The notes under the pieces were generated by a model. It was not told the DNA's origin. It did not search any database and saw only the letters and a list, made by a program, of their open reading frames with translations. From Bacillota bacterium (lineage in GTDB: Bacteria; Bacillota; Clostridia; Christensenellales; UMGS416): 58,828 nt of DNA. A program made the translations under genes and the position numbers. Shown in pieces: positions 7,548 through 16,519 of the stretch (the stretch's first letter is position 1; each line of letters starts with the position of its first letter). The stretch spans positions 1 through 58,828 of the forward strand of contig JAEYYW010000090.1 of assembly GCA_023428265.1 (NCBI GenBank). Reading direction: 5' to 3'.

Positions 7548-8033
7548 TCAGAACCTTCTCCTGCGCAGGAAAAGCTCCTGGAAAATCAGAAACAAAATGA
7601 AATCGCGGAAAATGCTTCCGCGCCGGAAGCTCTCCGGATGCCTGCGGCGGAAGTCCTCAAACTCCCGGGGGCGCCTGCGGCGGAGCTCCTCCAGGTTTCT
7701 CGGCACTTCTTCCCCCGGAAACATGCGGCGAAACTCCTCTTCAAGCCCACTGGGCAACTGAGCCGCGCCGATGTCTGCCGCCTCGTCATATTGCATATCA
7801 TAAGCCGCCATCTCCGGATAGACGCGAAACATTTTCTCGCAGATGCGGTCGCACATGCAGTCCATCATCGCGTTCGTCGGCATCATGACACCGTGCATCT
7901 CCATCTCGTCGCACGCTTCCATGACAAAAGGATGTATCTTGTGGTGTAGCCTCGGGTATAGCATCTGCTCCCCGGCGGCATCGTCAGCCATGCAGGGATG
8001 CCTTCTCATCTCGGGGTATTCATTGCCTTGCAT
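7548..8033 (-). CDS. Conserved hypothetical, possibly sporulation-associated
   Basis: A 161-residue protein I do not recognise with certainty. It is rich in Met, Glu and Arg. It has LYPRLHHKIHPFVMEACDEME near residues 27-47, a middle MCDRICEKM segment, an acidic stretch, and a very basic tail (LEELRRRRPREFEDFRRRHP, then FRDFILFLIFQELFLRRRRF). The combination of a YP-x-IYP-like N-terminal segment and a hydrophobic, arginine-capped C-terminus resembles small proteins I have seen in spore-forming Clostridia; that link is an impression. GAGGAGG six bases before the ATG at 8033 decides the start over upstream in-frame alternatives. Confidence 0.65.
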   Translation of the reverse strand: MQGNEYPEMRRHPCMADDAAGEQMLYPRLHHKIHPFVMEACDEMEMHGVMMPTNAMMDCMCDRICEKMFRVYPEMAAYDMQYDEAADIGAAQLPSGLEEEFRRMFPGEEVPRNLEELRRRRPREFEDFRRRHPESFRRGSIFRDFILFLIFQELFLRRRRF

Positions 8034-8114
8034 GAAAAACCTCCTCATAATGAGTATCCAGTTCATGATATGAGCCGGATATTGGGAGGGTGCCGGAAAC
8101 TGGATATACGTTGA

Positions 8115-8250
8115 AGGCACTCACCCCCCTGGCCCCCCCTCTCCCACAAATGCGAGAGGGGGGGAGTGCCTGAATAATCTCGCATCAGCTTGTCAGATAG
8201 CTCCCCCTCTCGCACGCGAGTGGGAGAGGGGGTTGGGGGGTGAGTGCTTT
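8115..8250. repeat. Nested long inverted repeat
   Basis: An outer pair of about 27 bases (8118-8147 against 8219-8245, CACTCACCCC... against ...GGGGTGAGTG) encloses an inner pair (8152-8168, TGCGAGAGGGGG..., against 8202-8217, ...CCCCCTCTCGCA). The whole could fold into one long stem with a central loop of about 35 bases. It fills most of the 331-base gap between the hypothetical gene and hflC; nothing coding is visible there. It resembles a MITE-like non-coding insertion. Confidence 0.7.
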
Positions 8251-8364
8251 CTCCTTTGGGAGAATGAGCCGGGAAGAGAGCATACAAAAGCCCCCTCCGG
8301 CTCATCGCCAAAGGAGGCTTGCTCTGAACCGGGGCGGATACAGGACCACGCCCGGTGCATGCCG

Positions 8365-9381
8365 TTATTTCAACCCGATCTTTCCTCTTTGAATCATCTC
8401 CAGCAGGTCTTTCCACAGAGGATGATCCTTGTCCAGCACGATGGTGGACTGCCCCAGCGATTCCTTCAGCGCCTGCAGGCTGCGCCAGTAGGCGTAAAAC
8501 TCCGGATCCTTGCTGTAGCTGTTTGCATAGATCTCCAGCGCCGCCGCGTCGCCCTGCCCTTCGATCTGCTTGGCCTGCCTGGTGGAGTCCGCCAGCAGTT
8601 TACTTGCATCCAGGTCGGCGTCGGCCATCGCCTTCTGGCTGTTTTCCTGGCCTTCGCTGCGGTATTGCTGGGCCACCTTCTGCCGGTTGGCCACCATGCG
8701 GTCATAGGTGCTCTGCAGGTTGGCCGGCGGCAGCGAGGTGCGGTTGATCTGCACATCGGCCACCTCAATGCCACCCTCGCGGAGCGCGGCGTTCATCTGC
8801 GTGAGCGCCTCCTCCAGCGCGGCGTTGAGCACGTCTTTGTTGCTCAGGAAGTCTGTGGCCTTCAGCTTGTTGATCTGCTGCACCAGGATGGGATAAATTG
8901 TGCTGTCCAGCACCTGGGAGGCCTTCTCCACCGTGCGATGCGTCTGGTAAAACAGCGCCGGGTTGGCGATACGCCACTGGGCATAGAGGCGCACGAAATA
9001 CTTGCTCTTGTCGTTGGTGTTCACATCGGATTCCTGAGAGATATAGGTGAGCAGCCGGCTGTCATACTTCTTCACCTGATCCACAAAGGGGATCTTGAAA
9101 AACAGCCCCTTGCGCTTGAGGATCGTCACGCCGCCCTCTTTGCCGATCTTCTCCAGCAGGTCGGGGTTCTGGTCCAGGAAGTTGATGCCGGGGTCAACAA
9201 CCACCTGGTTGATCACGCCCAGGCGGAACACAGCCGCCTGCTCCGCCTCTCCCACGGTGAACGTGCAGAGGCTGAACAACAGGATCAACGCCGCGACCAT
9301 CACGGCAAACAGGATCACACCCTTGATAGACTTCCAGAGCTGGGTCATGCTTTCCCGCTCGTTGACATTGATTGTGGACAT
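8365..9381 (-). CDS. hflC: HflC-like SPFH-domain membrane protein
   Basis: A 338-residue membrane protein of the prohibitin/stomatin (SPFH) family. It has a short N-terminal cytoplasmic tail, one transmembrane helix near residues 20-40 (GVILFAVMVAALILLFSLC), the SPFH domain to about residue 220, and a long helical region (RSEGQENSQKAMADADLDA, AALEIYANSY) typical of HflC. In other bacteria HflK and HflC form a cage around the FtsH protease; ftsH is not in this window. GGAGG seven bases upstream, inside the end of hflK, fixes the ATG at 9381. Translationally coupled to hflK, one base apart. Confidence 0.88.
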   Translation of the reverse strand: MSTINVNERESMTQLWKSIKGVILFAVMVAALILLFSLCTFTVGEAEQAAVFRLGVINQVVVDPGINFLDQNPDLLEKIGKEGGVTILKRKGLFFKIPFVDQVKKYDSRLLTYISQESDVNTNDKSKYFVRLYAQWRIANPALFYQTHRTVEKASQVLDSTIYPILVQQINKLKATDFLSNKDVLNAALEEALTQMNAALREGGIEVADVQINRTSLPPANLQSTYDRMVANRQKVAQQYRSEGQENSQKAMADADLDASKLLADSTRQAKQIEGQGDAAALEIYANSYSKDPEFYAYWRSLQALKESLGQSTIVLDKDHPLWKDLLEMIQRGKIGLK

Positions 9382-9382
9382 C

Positions 9383-10357
9383 TCAGTTCCCTCCTTCCGG
9401 TGCAGCGGTGGCGGCAGGTGTGGCCGACGGCGCGGCTGCGCCATTCAGAGACAGCGTCTTCAACACGCCGTTGTCGTCCACAATATACACCTGCGACGCG
9501 CCGGACAGGATCTCCTGCAGTGTCTCGATCAGCAGCCTGGTGCGGGTGATGTCTTTGTTCAGCGCGTATTTGGCATACACCTCGTTGAACTCCGCCACCT
9601 CGCCTTCGGCACCCGCGATGGTTTTGGCCTTATAGGCCTCGGCGTTTTGGATCATCTTATAGGCCTCGGCCCGGGCGTTTGGCACAACCTGGTTCTGATA
9701 TTTCTCTGCTTCGTCCAGGTTGCGGGTTTTCTCATTCATGGCGTCCAGCACGTCTTCATAGGCCGCTTTCACCTCTTCGGGCACGCGAACCTCCTGGAAG
9801 CTGACCGCGCTCACCGTCACACCCAGGCGGTAGGGCTCCAGGATCTCCCGGAAGTCCAGCAGCACCTGCGTGGCGATGGCCTCTTTGTTCACCTGCGCAT
9901 CATCCAGCGTGTGGTTCTGCATGTTGCGGCGCAGCACCGTCTCAAAGGCGCTCTGCATGGTCTTGGCGGGGTTTTCCGCCTGATAGAGATAGGAGGCCAC
10001 GTCTGTCACCTTGAACTGATAGACGATCTCCGCATTGATGATGTTTTGGTCACTGGTGAGCATGATGGCTTCTTCCGGCACATCCTCATAGACCGGCTCT
10101 GAGTTTGTTGTGCCGGCCTTCTTGGTGCGGAACCCATACTCCATCGTGTAAAGCTGCGTGGTGCTCTTTGCCCGCACTTCCTTCACCAAAGGCATCCGCC
10201 AATACATCCCCGGCCCCTTTGTGTCTGACAATTCGCCGAACGTCAGCACAACGGCCTGTTCTCCTTCGTTCACGCGATAAATCCCCGACAGCCCCATCAC
10301 AGCCACAACGGCGATCAAGGCCATCACGACAATCAACTTGATCTTGCCTGCCTTCAA
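9383..10357 (-). CDS. hflK: HflK-like SPFH-domain membrane protein
   Basis: A 324-residue partner of HflC. A transmembrane helix near residues 7-24 is followed by the SPFH domain (NEGEQAVVLTFGEL, GPGMYWRMP, LTSDQNIINAEIVYQFKV), the alanine- and glutamate-rich coiled region with the family's NARAEAYKMIQNAEAYK, and a low-complexity Ala/Pro/Thr tail. The start is TTG, with GGAGG ten bases upstream; no ATG is suitably placed. First of a two-gene operon. A TATAAT lies about 40 bases upstream but no convincing -35 box. Confidence 0.88.
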   Translation of the reverse strand: MKAGKIKLIVVMALIAVVAVMGLSGIYRVNEGEQAVVLTFGELSDTKGPGMYWRMPLVKEVRAKSTTQLYTMEYGFRTKKAGTTNSEPVYEDVPEEAIMLTSDQNIINAEIVYQFKVTDVASYLYQAENPAKTMQSAFETVLRRNMQNHTLDDAQVNKEAIATQVLLDFREILEPYRLGVTVSAVSFQEVRVPEEVKAAYEDVLDAMNEKTRNLDEAEKYQNQVVPNARAEAYKMIQNAEAYKAKTIAGAEGEVAEFNEVYAKYALNKDITRTRLLIETLQEILSGASQVYIVDDNGVLKTLSLNGAAAPSATPAATAAPEGGN

Positions 10358-10471
10358 AAAAGCACACCTCCAAACAATCTATGATAGTATTATACAGGAA
10401 ACGACACGCTCCCGGGGGCAAAACCGGCTGTAAACCCCATTCTGCCGCGCAAAAGCATCGAAATCCATGAC

Positions 10472-10506
10472 AAAAACGAAGCGGGCATCGCTGCCCGCTT
10501 CGTTTT
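10472..10506 (-). terminator. Intrinsic terminator of the opp operon
   Basis: A perfect 15-bp stem (AAAACGAAGCGGGCA and its complement) with a four-base loop, ending in a T-run on the minus strand directly after the oppF stop. Confidence 0.85.
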
Positions 10507-10520
10507 GCACTCGTTTGAGA

Positions 10521-11486
10521 TCAGATCTCCTGCCAGCGGTGGCATGCCACCATGTGGCCACCGCCGATGTCCTGCAACGCCGGCGCTTCCTCTTGGCAGC
10601 CATCCACCGCGTAGGGGCAGCGGGATGCGAACACGCAGCCCGGCGGCATATCGATGGGCGAAGGCACGTCGCCTTTCAGAATGATGCGCTTCTTGTTGCG
10701 CTCAATCTCCGGATCAGGCAGCGGGATCGCCGAAAGCAGCGCCTGCGAATAGGGATGCGTGGGCCGCTTGTAGAGATCGTCACCGTCGGAAAGCTCCACG
10801 ATTTTGCCCAGATACATCACAGCGATGCGGTCGGAGATGTATTTGACCACGTTCAGGTCGTGGGCGATGAACAGATAGGTCAGGCCCATCTTTTGCTGCA
10901 GATCCTTCAGCAGGTTAATGATCTGCGCCTGGATGGACACATCCAGCGCCGAAATCGGCTCGTCGCACACGATGAACTCCGGCTCGATGGCCAGGGCGCG
11001 GGCGATGCCGATGCGTTGGCGCTGGCCGCCGGAAAACTCGTGGGGGAAGCGGCTGCCGTGCTCCCGGTTCAGGCCCACCAGCTCCAGCAGCTGGAAAATA
11101 CGATCTGTGCGATCCTTGCCGGCATAGAGCCTGTGAATGTCAATGCCCTCGCCGATGATGTTGGAAACCGTCATGCGCGGGTTCAGCGATGCGTAAGGAT
11201 CCTGGAAAATCATCTGCACCTTTTTGCAGAAGTTGAAGGAGTCCGTTTTGCTGAAGCCCATCACATCCTGGCCTTCATAAGAATAAACGCCGTCGGTGGG
11301 CAGATAGATGCGCGACAACACGCGGCCGATGGTGGACTTGCCGCAACCGGACTCACCCACCAGGCCCAGCGTCTCGCCCCTGTTGATCACAAGGTCGATG
11401 CCGTCCACGGCTTTGAGCACCTGCTTGTGCCCCACGTTAAAATGCTTTTTCAAGCCTGTGAGCTTGATCAGTTCCTTCTGCGCCAT
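10521..11486 (-). CDS. oppF: Oligopeptide ABC transporter ATP-binding protein OppF
   Basis: A 321-residue ABC ATPase. Walker A is GESGCGKST, the signature is EFSGGQRQRIGIARALA, Walker B is EFIVCDEPISALD, and the H-loop is YLFIAHD. The C-terminal oligopeptide/dipeptide domain has GDVPSPIDMPPGC and clustered cysteines. It energises peptide uptake together with OppD. GAAGG eight bases before the ATG at 11486 is better placed than the in-frame GTG at 11495. Last gene of the operon, five bases after oppD. Confidence 0.95.
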   Translation of the reverse strand: MAQKELIKLTGLKKHFNVGHKQVLKAVDGIDLVINRGETLGLVGESGCGKSTIGRVLSRIYLPTDGVYSYEGQDVMGFSKTDSFNFCKKVQMIFQDPYASLNPRMTVSNIIGEGIDIHRLYAGKDRTDRIFQLLELVGLNREHGSRFPHEFSGGQRQRIGIARALAIEPEFIVCDEPISALDVSIQAQIINLLKDLQQKMGLTYLFIAHDLNVVKYISDRIAVMYLGKIVELSDGDDLYKRPTHPYSQALLSAIPLPDPEIERNKKRIILKGDVPSPIDMPPGCVFASRCPYAVDGCQEEAPALQDIGGGHMVACHRWQEI

Positions 11487-11491
11487 TTCCC

Positions 11492-12502
11492 TCACCTTCC
11501 CGTCTTCAGGCGCTCAGGCTTCGGCGCCTCAGGATGCTGCAACCAGCAGGAAACCATGTGCCCGTTGCCCAGATCGTATTCCATTGGCAGCTTTTCGTGG
11601 CAGACCTTCATGCAGTATCTGCAGCGATCGGCAAAGCCGCAGCCGACCGGCGGCTTCAGCAGGTCCGGCGGCGTGCCCTCAATGGAAATGAGCTTCTGGG
11701 AGCGGTCATGGTCCAGGCGGGGGCGGGCTTCCAGCAAGCCCCAGGTGTAGGGATGCTGCGGGCGATAGAAGATATCGTCCACAGTGCCGATCTCCACGAT
11801 CTTGCCGGCATACATCACTGCCACGCGGTGGGCCATCGAGGCCACCACACCCAGGTCGTGGGTGATCAGCAGCAGCGCCGACCCGGTCTCGTTTTGCAGA
11901 TCCTTCATCAGATCCAGAATCTGCGCCTGGATTGTCACATCCAGCGCCGTGGTGGGCTCGTCGGCGATCAATAGCTCCGGGCTGCAGGCCAGCGCCATGG
12001 CGATCATCGCCCTCTGGCGCATGCCGCCGGAAAACTCATGGGGATACTGGTGCGCGCGCTTCTCCGCGTTGGGGATGCGCACCATATCAAGCAGCGAATA
12101 GACCTTTTCCATCGCGGCCTTCTTGGAAAGGCCCTGGTGCAGGCGGATGCTTTCGGCAATCTGCTTGCCAATGACCATCGTGGGGTTCAAGCTCGTCATG
12201 GGGTCCTGGAAGATCATGGCGATCCTGCAGCCACGCACTCTGCGCATCTCTTTTTCGGTTTTGGTCAGGATCTCCTCCTCGCCCATCAAGACCGATCCGG
12301 ACTTGATGCGGGCCGGAGGCATGGGGTTCAGCTTCATGAGCGTTTGCGCCGTCACGGTTTTGCCGCAGCCGGACTCGCCCACCAACGCGAGCACTTCCCC
12401 CTTGTCAATGTGGAACGACACCCCGCGGACAGCCTGCACCTCACCGGCATAGGTGTCAAAGGAAACTCTTAAGTCTTTCACTTCCAGCAGTTTGTTGCTC
12501 AT
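11492..12502 (-). CDS. oppD: Oligopeptide ABC transporter ATP-binding protein OppD
   Basis: A 336-residue ABC ATPase. Walker A GESGCGKTV, Q-loop IFQDPMTSLNP, signature EFSGGMRQRAMIAMALA, Walker B LLIADEPTTALD, H-loop LLITHDLG. The tail carries cysteines in GCGFADRCRYC and VCHE, the pattern seen in peptide-transport ATPases, some of which hold an iron-sulfur cluster there. The binding site before the ATG is weak, so translation may depend on oppC, 11 bases upstream. Confidence 0.95.
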   Translation of the reverse strand: MSNKLLEVKDLRVSFDTYAGEVQAVRGVSFHIDKGEVLALVGESGCGKTVTAQTLMKLNPMPPARIKSGSVLMGEEEILTKTEKEMRRVRGCRIAMIFQDPMTSLNPTMVIGKQIAESIRLHQGLSKKAAMEKVYSLLDMVRIPNAEKRAHQYPHEFSGGMRQRAMIAMALACSPELLIADEPTTALDVTIQAQILDLMKDLQNETGSALLLITHDLGVVASMAHRVAVMYAGKIVEIGTVDDIFYRPQHPYTWGLLEARPRLDHDRSQKLISIEGTPPDLLKPPVGCGFADRCRYCMKVCHEKLPMEYDLGNGHMVSCWLQHPEAPKPERLKTGR

Positions 12503-12513
12503 AGTTGTCGTGC

Positions 12514-13479
12514 CTACTTTCTAAGGCGCGGATCGAGAACGTCGCGCAATTTATCACCGAGGATGTTTAGTGACAGCATCGTCAAGCTGATGAATGCAGC
12601 CGGAATAAACAAGAGATAGGCATGGGAACGGAACTCCTGAATGCCATCGCTGGCCAGCATGCCCCAGCTGGAAGTTGGAATGGTAACTCCCAGACCGATG
12701 AAGCTCAGGAACGCCTCGGTAAAGATTGCGCCCGGAATAGCCAGCGTCAGGCTCACGATGACCAGCCCCAGTGTGTTGGGCAGCATGTGGTTCATGATCA
12801 CACGGCGGGACCCGGCGCCCAGCACTTTGGCAGCCAACACGAATTCCTGCTCCTTCAATTGGGTGATCTGGCCACGCACCAGCCTCGCCAAACCGGTCCA
12901 GCCCACAATGGCCATTGCCAGCACAATCGTCCATAATCCTGGTTTCATCACCACCAGAAGAAGCACAACAATGATCAAATACGGTATGCCCACGACAATT
13001 TCCAGTATCCTCATCATGAACATATCAACTTTTCCGCCCAGATATCCGGAGATGCCGCCGTAGGGCAGACCGAACAGAAAGTCAGTGACTGCCGCCATGA
13101 AACCAATGAAAAGGGAGATTTGCGCTCCCAGCCAGACGCGCGTAAACACATCGCGCCCAATGGAATCGGTTCCGAACCAATGCATGTGCCCCTGCGTGCC
13201 ATACGTGGAGTCAGTGCACATTGTGAAAGGAGCCAGGTATGTTTCCGTTGAATGGATTTCTGAGCCGGAAAAGCCTGATAACTCCGGGAAAACAATAGCG
13301 CCGATCACGATAACGATCAAATAGACCAGGCAAAGCAGCGCAGACGCACTCTTTCTGAGCCGGCGCCATGCATCCTGCCAGTAAGTCATGCTTTTTCTCA
13401 CGATCACCTGGCTTGCAGCGATGTTGGAACCTACGACCTCAAAGTCTTCCTTGGTAAGTTTTAGATCCATATCGTTCAT
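12514..13479 (-). CDS. oppC: Oligopeptide ABC transporter permease OppC
   Basis: A 321-residue inner-membrane permease with an N-terminal OppC_N helix (residues about 40-62, ASALLCLVYLIVIVIGAIVF) and the binding-protein-dependent transport domain, including the HWFGTDSIGRDVFTRV signature and the EAA-like loop LVRGQITQLKEQEFVLAAK. The start is ATG at 13479, with AGAGG eight bases upstream; GTG at 13488 is less likely. oppB and oppC look less GC-rich than oppD and oppF. Confidence 0.94.
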   Translation of the reverse strand: MNDMDLKLTKEDFEVVGSNIAASQVIVRKSMTYWQDAWRRLRKSASALLCLVYLIVIVIGAIVFPELSGFSGSEIHSTETYLAPFTMCTDSTYGTQGHMHWFGTDSIGRDVFTRVWLGAQISLFIGFMAAVTDFLFGLPYGGISGYLGGKVDMFMMRILEIVVGIPYLIIVVLLLVVMKPGLWTIVLAMAIVGWTGLARLVRGQITQLKEQEFVLAAKVLGAGSRRVIMNHMLPNTLGLVIVSLTLAIPGAIFTEAFLSFIGLGVTIPTSSWGMLASDGIQEFRSHAYLLFIPAAFISLTMLSLNILGDKLRDVLDPRLRK

Positions 13480-13490
13480 TTGATGCACCT

Positions 13491-14447
13491 CTACTTTTCC
13501 AGTCGAATGCGCGGGTCAATCAACCCGTATGCGACATCGACCACCATGTTCAATATGATCAGGAAGGCTCCGTAAAACATCGTCATTCCAGAGATAACCG
13601 TATAGTCAAGCGTCTGCACCGACGTAACGAAATACTTGCCCATGCCTGGCACAGAGAAGATCTGCTCGATGACGAATGTGCCTGTCAGCAACGCCGCTGC
13701 CATCGGCCCGAGCACTGTGATGATCGGCAGAATGCCATTGCGAATGCCATGCTTGAAAATGATTGCCTGAGAAGACAAACCTTTGGCTTTTGCAGTTTTG
13801 ATATAATCTGAATTCATGACATCTATCATGTTGGCACGCATCAAGCGGGATATTTGCGCGAGTGACCCAAGAGACAGCGCAATCACAGGCATGATGCGGT
13901 GTGCTTCCGTTTTCCACCCTGCTACCGGGATTATGTTATACGAAAGATGGAACCAGTCCTTCATCAACGCGGAGAACCGATATCCCAGGAAATAGTTCAG
14001 TAGCCCGCCCACGATAAAGCCGGGCACTGAAACGCCGAACACTGCAATGAACATCACAACCGTGTCGGTCGCCTTTCCTCGCTTGACTGCCGCCAGAACT
14101 CCCAGCGCGATGCCAAACACAACGGCTACAATCAGTGATCGTATCCCTAGCTCAGCTGAAACCGGGAATGTCTGGGCGATTACACCTGTGACGGGGCGGC
14201 CTTTGTAATACAAAGAATCACCCAAGTCACCTTGCAGTACATTCAAGAGGTATCGGCCATATTGCACGATCGTCGGCTTATCCAGATCATACTTCTCAAT
14301 CAAGGCCTTGTGTACAGATTCCGGAATTGCCTTCTGGCCGATAAATGGATCACCAGGCATCAGCCTCATCAGGAAAAACGTAAACGACACCAGCACCAGC
14401 AGTGTCAGCAACGAATACCCGACTCGCTTAATAATATAAGTCCTCAA
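13491..14447 (-). CDS. oppB: Oligopeptide ABC transporter permease OppB
   Basis: A 318-residue permease with the N-terminal MxxYIIKRxxxxLLTLLVV-type helix, the MPGDPF motif, the EAA loop LMRANMIDVMNSDYIKTAKAKG and six predicted membrane helices. TTG is the likely start, preceded by GGGGGG at six bases. It pairs with OppC to form the channel for peptides delivered by OppA. Separated from oppA by 160 bases containing a strong hairpin. Confidence 0.94.
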   Translation of the reverse strand: MRTYIIKRVGYSLLTLLVLVSFTFFLMRLMPGDPFIGQKAIPESVHKALIEKYDLDKPTIVQYGRYLLNVLQGDLGDSLYYKGRPVTGVIAQTFPVSAELGIRSLIVAVVFGIALGVLAAVKRGKATDTVVMFIAVFGVSVPGFIVGGLLNYFLGYRFSALMKDWFHLSYNIIPVAGWKTEAHRIMPVIALSLGSLAQISRLMRANMIDVMNSDYIKTAKAKGLSSQAIIFKHGIRNGILPIITVLGPMAAALLTGTFVIEQIFSVPGMGKYFVTSVQTLDYTVISGMTMFYGAFLIILNMVVDVAYGLIDPRIRLEK

Positions 14448-14529
14448 CAGTATCCCCCCAAACTCCGGAAAATGCTGATTTCAGCTATATGAAAGCAAAC
14501 CATGCTGACTCTTCAAAGCAATCAATGTA

Positions 14530-14561
14530 CGAGACCGCATGCTGGAGCGCATACGGCCTCG
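14530..14561 (-). promoter_or_regulatory. Hairpin in the oppA-oppB gap
   Basis: A 13-bp stem (two G-U pairs) with arms CGAGGCCGTATGC and GCATGCGGTCTCG and a six-base loop. No T-run follows, so it is probably an mRNA-stabilising or partial-attenuation element that lets the binding protein be made in excess over the permeases, a common arrangement in ABC transporter operons. Confidence 0.6.
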
Positions 14562-14607
14562 CACATTTGAATTATTAGTTGTTGGACTTTAGGCTATCGC
14601 CCTTCAC

Positions 14608-16305
14608 TTACTTCGCCTCGAAGTAAGCCCACATCAGGTTGACATCCTGCAACGCGTTGCGGACAACACCCTTGAGTTCGGGAACGGTCGTGTAGTTGCG
14701 GACACGGAAATACACAGGGGCAAAGGGCATGTCCGTCATGAGCAGCTTTTCCATCTGGAAGTAGATGTCATAGCGCTTGTCACGGTCTTTTTCGTTGCGA
14801 GCCTGGTCGAGCAGATCGTCATATTCCTTGCTGGAGTAGCCGGTGTGGTTGTTGCCGTTGCCGGTCTCATACACATCCAGGAAGGTCATCGGATCGTTGT
14901 AGTCCGGGCCCCAACCAGAGGAGCTCATCATGAAGTCATTCTTCTGGGTCTTCTCAAGGCGGGACTTGAAGGGCATGGTCAGGATCTCAACATCGATGCC
15001 CAGGTTGCGCTTCCAGCATTCCTGATAGAAAGCGGCAGTTTCCTTGGCGGTGTCGGTGTCATCAGACAGCATGGAGAGCTTGAGATCTTCAGCCTTAATG
15101 CCCAGCTCAGCCAGACCCTTTTCGAGAGATTCCTTGGCGGCGGCAGGATCGTTATCCTTCACCAGCGGCTCAGCAAACTCTTCGGGGAAAGTGGCCTTGG
15201 TCTTGCCCGCGATTTCGGGGGTGGTATAAGAGGTGGCGACCATTGTGTCGTCCTTCAGCACGGTGCTGATGTAACCCTTGCGGTCCAGAGCAAAGCTCAG
15301 AGCCTGACGGATATACTTGTTGCGCAGAGGATTGTCTTTGTCGCCGACCTTGTCGCGGGTGTTGAACTCAATGTAGAACGTGGCGCCGTCGCCATACTTC
15401 TTGATCTCATAGCCGGCATCCAGAACGGTCTGGATCTGCTTGCCGCGCACGCCGACCATATCGAGGTCGCCAGCGAGGAACATGTTCAGAGCCGTCTCGG
15501 CGTCCTTGACGATTCTCATATCGATACCAGCAATCTTGACGATGTCAGCATTCCAGTAGTTGGGGTTCTTCTTCAGAACCAGACCAACCTCATGCTCCCA
15601 GGTCTCGATCACGAACGGACCGCTGTAGAGAATCTTGTCAGCGTCTTTGCCGTAGTTCTCGGCGCCGACGGAGTTGTAGAACTTCTCGTTGACCGGATAG
15701 AACACGCCGAAAGCGCAAACATCCAGGAAGTAATCGGCCGGGCGCTCAAGGGTGATGATCAGAGTCTTGTCATCCTTGACTTCAATGCCCAGATCCTCAA
15801 CCTTGCCCTTACCGGTGTTATAAGCTTCACCGCCCTTGATCAGATAGCCAAGGTAGGAATACGGAGCACCGGTGTCTTTGTTCAGCAGCGTCTTGAACGT
15901 GAAAGCAAAGTCATTGGCGGTGATCGGGTCACCATTGCTCCACTTGGCATCGCGCAGGTGGAAGGTGTAGGTCAGACCATCTTCGGAGACATCCCAGCTC
16001 TCGGCAATACCGGGCTGACGCTCATTGGTCGGGCCCATGCGGACGAGGCCTTCACCGACATGACGATACAGCGTCAGGCAGACGGTGTCGGTCATGAGCA
16101 TGGAGTTCATTTCCGGGGGCTCCTGAGAATCGAGCCAGCGGACCATTTTCAGGTCTTCGGCTGGAGCGGTCGTGGGCGAATCGGTGGCTGCTGCTGTGTC
16201 AGCGGGCTTGTCGCTGGCTGCCGGTGCCGGGGTGGCAGTGGTGCAACCCGCGAGAGCCAGACCGAGAAGCATGATCACAGCGGTGATCAGAGACAGTCTC
16301 TTCAT
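14608..16305 (-). CDS. oppA: Oligopeptide-binding lipoprotein OppA
   Basis: A 565-residue extracytoplasmic solute-binding protein of family 5. The lipobox LALAGC predicts a lipidated Cys21, followed by a Thr/Ala/Pro/Asp linker to about residue 50. The SBP_bac_5 domain follows (AESWDVSEDGLTYTFHLRDA, KWSNGDPITANDF, YSGPFVIETW). It captures peptides outside the membrane for OppBCDF. AAGGAGGAG lies just before the ATG. First gene of the operon, with its own promoter and an 80-base leader. Confidence 0.95.
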   Translation of the reverse strand: MKRLSLITAVIMLLGLALAGCTTATPAPAASDKPADTAAATDSPTTAPAEDLKMVRWLDSQEPPEMNSMLMTDTVCLTLYRHVGEGLVRMGPTNERQPGIAESWDVSEDGLTYTFHLRDAKWSNGDPITANDFAFTFKTLLNKDTGAPYSYLGYLIKGGEAYNTGKGKVEDLGIEVKDDKTLIITLERPADYFLDVCAFGVFYPVNEKFYNSVGAENYGKDADKILYSGPFVIETWEHEVGLVLKKNPNYWNADIVKIAGIDMRIVKDAETALNMFLAGDLDMVGVRGKQIQTVLDAGYEIKKYGDGATFYIEFNTRDKVGDKDNPLRNKYIRQALSFALDRKGYISTVLKDDTMVATSYTTPEIAGKTKATFPEEFAEPLVKDNDPAAAKESLEKGLAELGIKAEDLKLSMLSDDTDTAKETAAFYQECWKRNLGIDVEILTMPFKSRLEKTQKNDFMMSSSGWGPDYNDPMTFLDVYETGNGNNHTGYSSKEYDDLLDQARNEKDRDKRYDIYFQMEKLLMTDMPFAPVYFRVRNYTTVPELKGVVRNALQDVNLMWAYFEAK

Positions 16306-16324
16306 GTGTCTTCTCCTCCTTAAT

Positions 16325-16336
16325 TTGACATGTCAA
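16325..16336. promoter_or_regulatory. Palindrome in the oppA leader
   Basis: A perfect 12-base palindrome, TTGACATGTCAA, in the transcribed leader between the oppA promoter and its ribosome binding site. A candidate operator for a dimeric repressor; the regulator is unknown. The 309-base gap 16306-16614 otherwise holds the oppA promoter and the proA terminator. Confidence 0.35.
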
Positions 16337-16399
16337 TCCGAGTATCTCATACAAGCATCGTTGCCGCATGAGAAAATGTGAGTACATTTGTTGATGTAT

Positions 16400-16428
16400 A
16401 TAATACTTCGTACATTCGAAATTTACAA
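16400..16428 (-). promoter_or_regulatory. Promoter of the opp operon
   Basis: Minus strand TTGTAA, 17-base spacer, TATTAT in a markedly AT-rich stretch, about 95 bases before the oppA start. Confidence 0.7.
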
Positions 16429-16519
16429 GTCCTATTTTGCGATTATGCAACTTTGCAAATGCAAAATTTCAAGTATTTCCAGATAGAAATCCAGTGATTA
16501 CGCCAATCGGAAATATATA

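Noticed and set aside
8115..8250. Insertion sequence
   Set aside because: Large inverted repeats are present but the enclosed DNA is too short for a transposase and no transposase fragment was seen.
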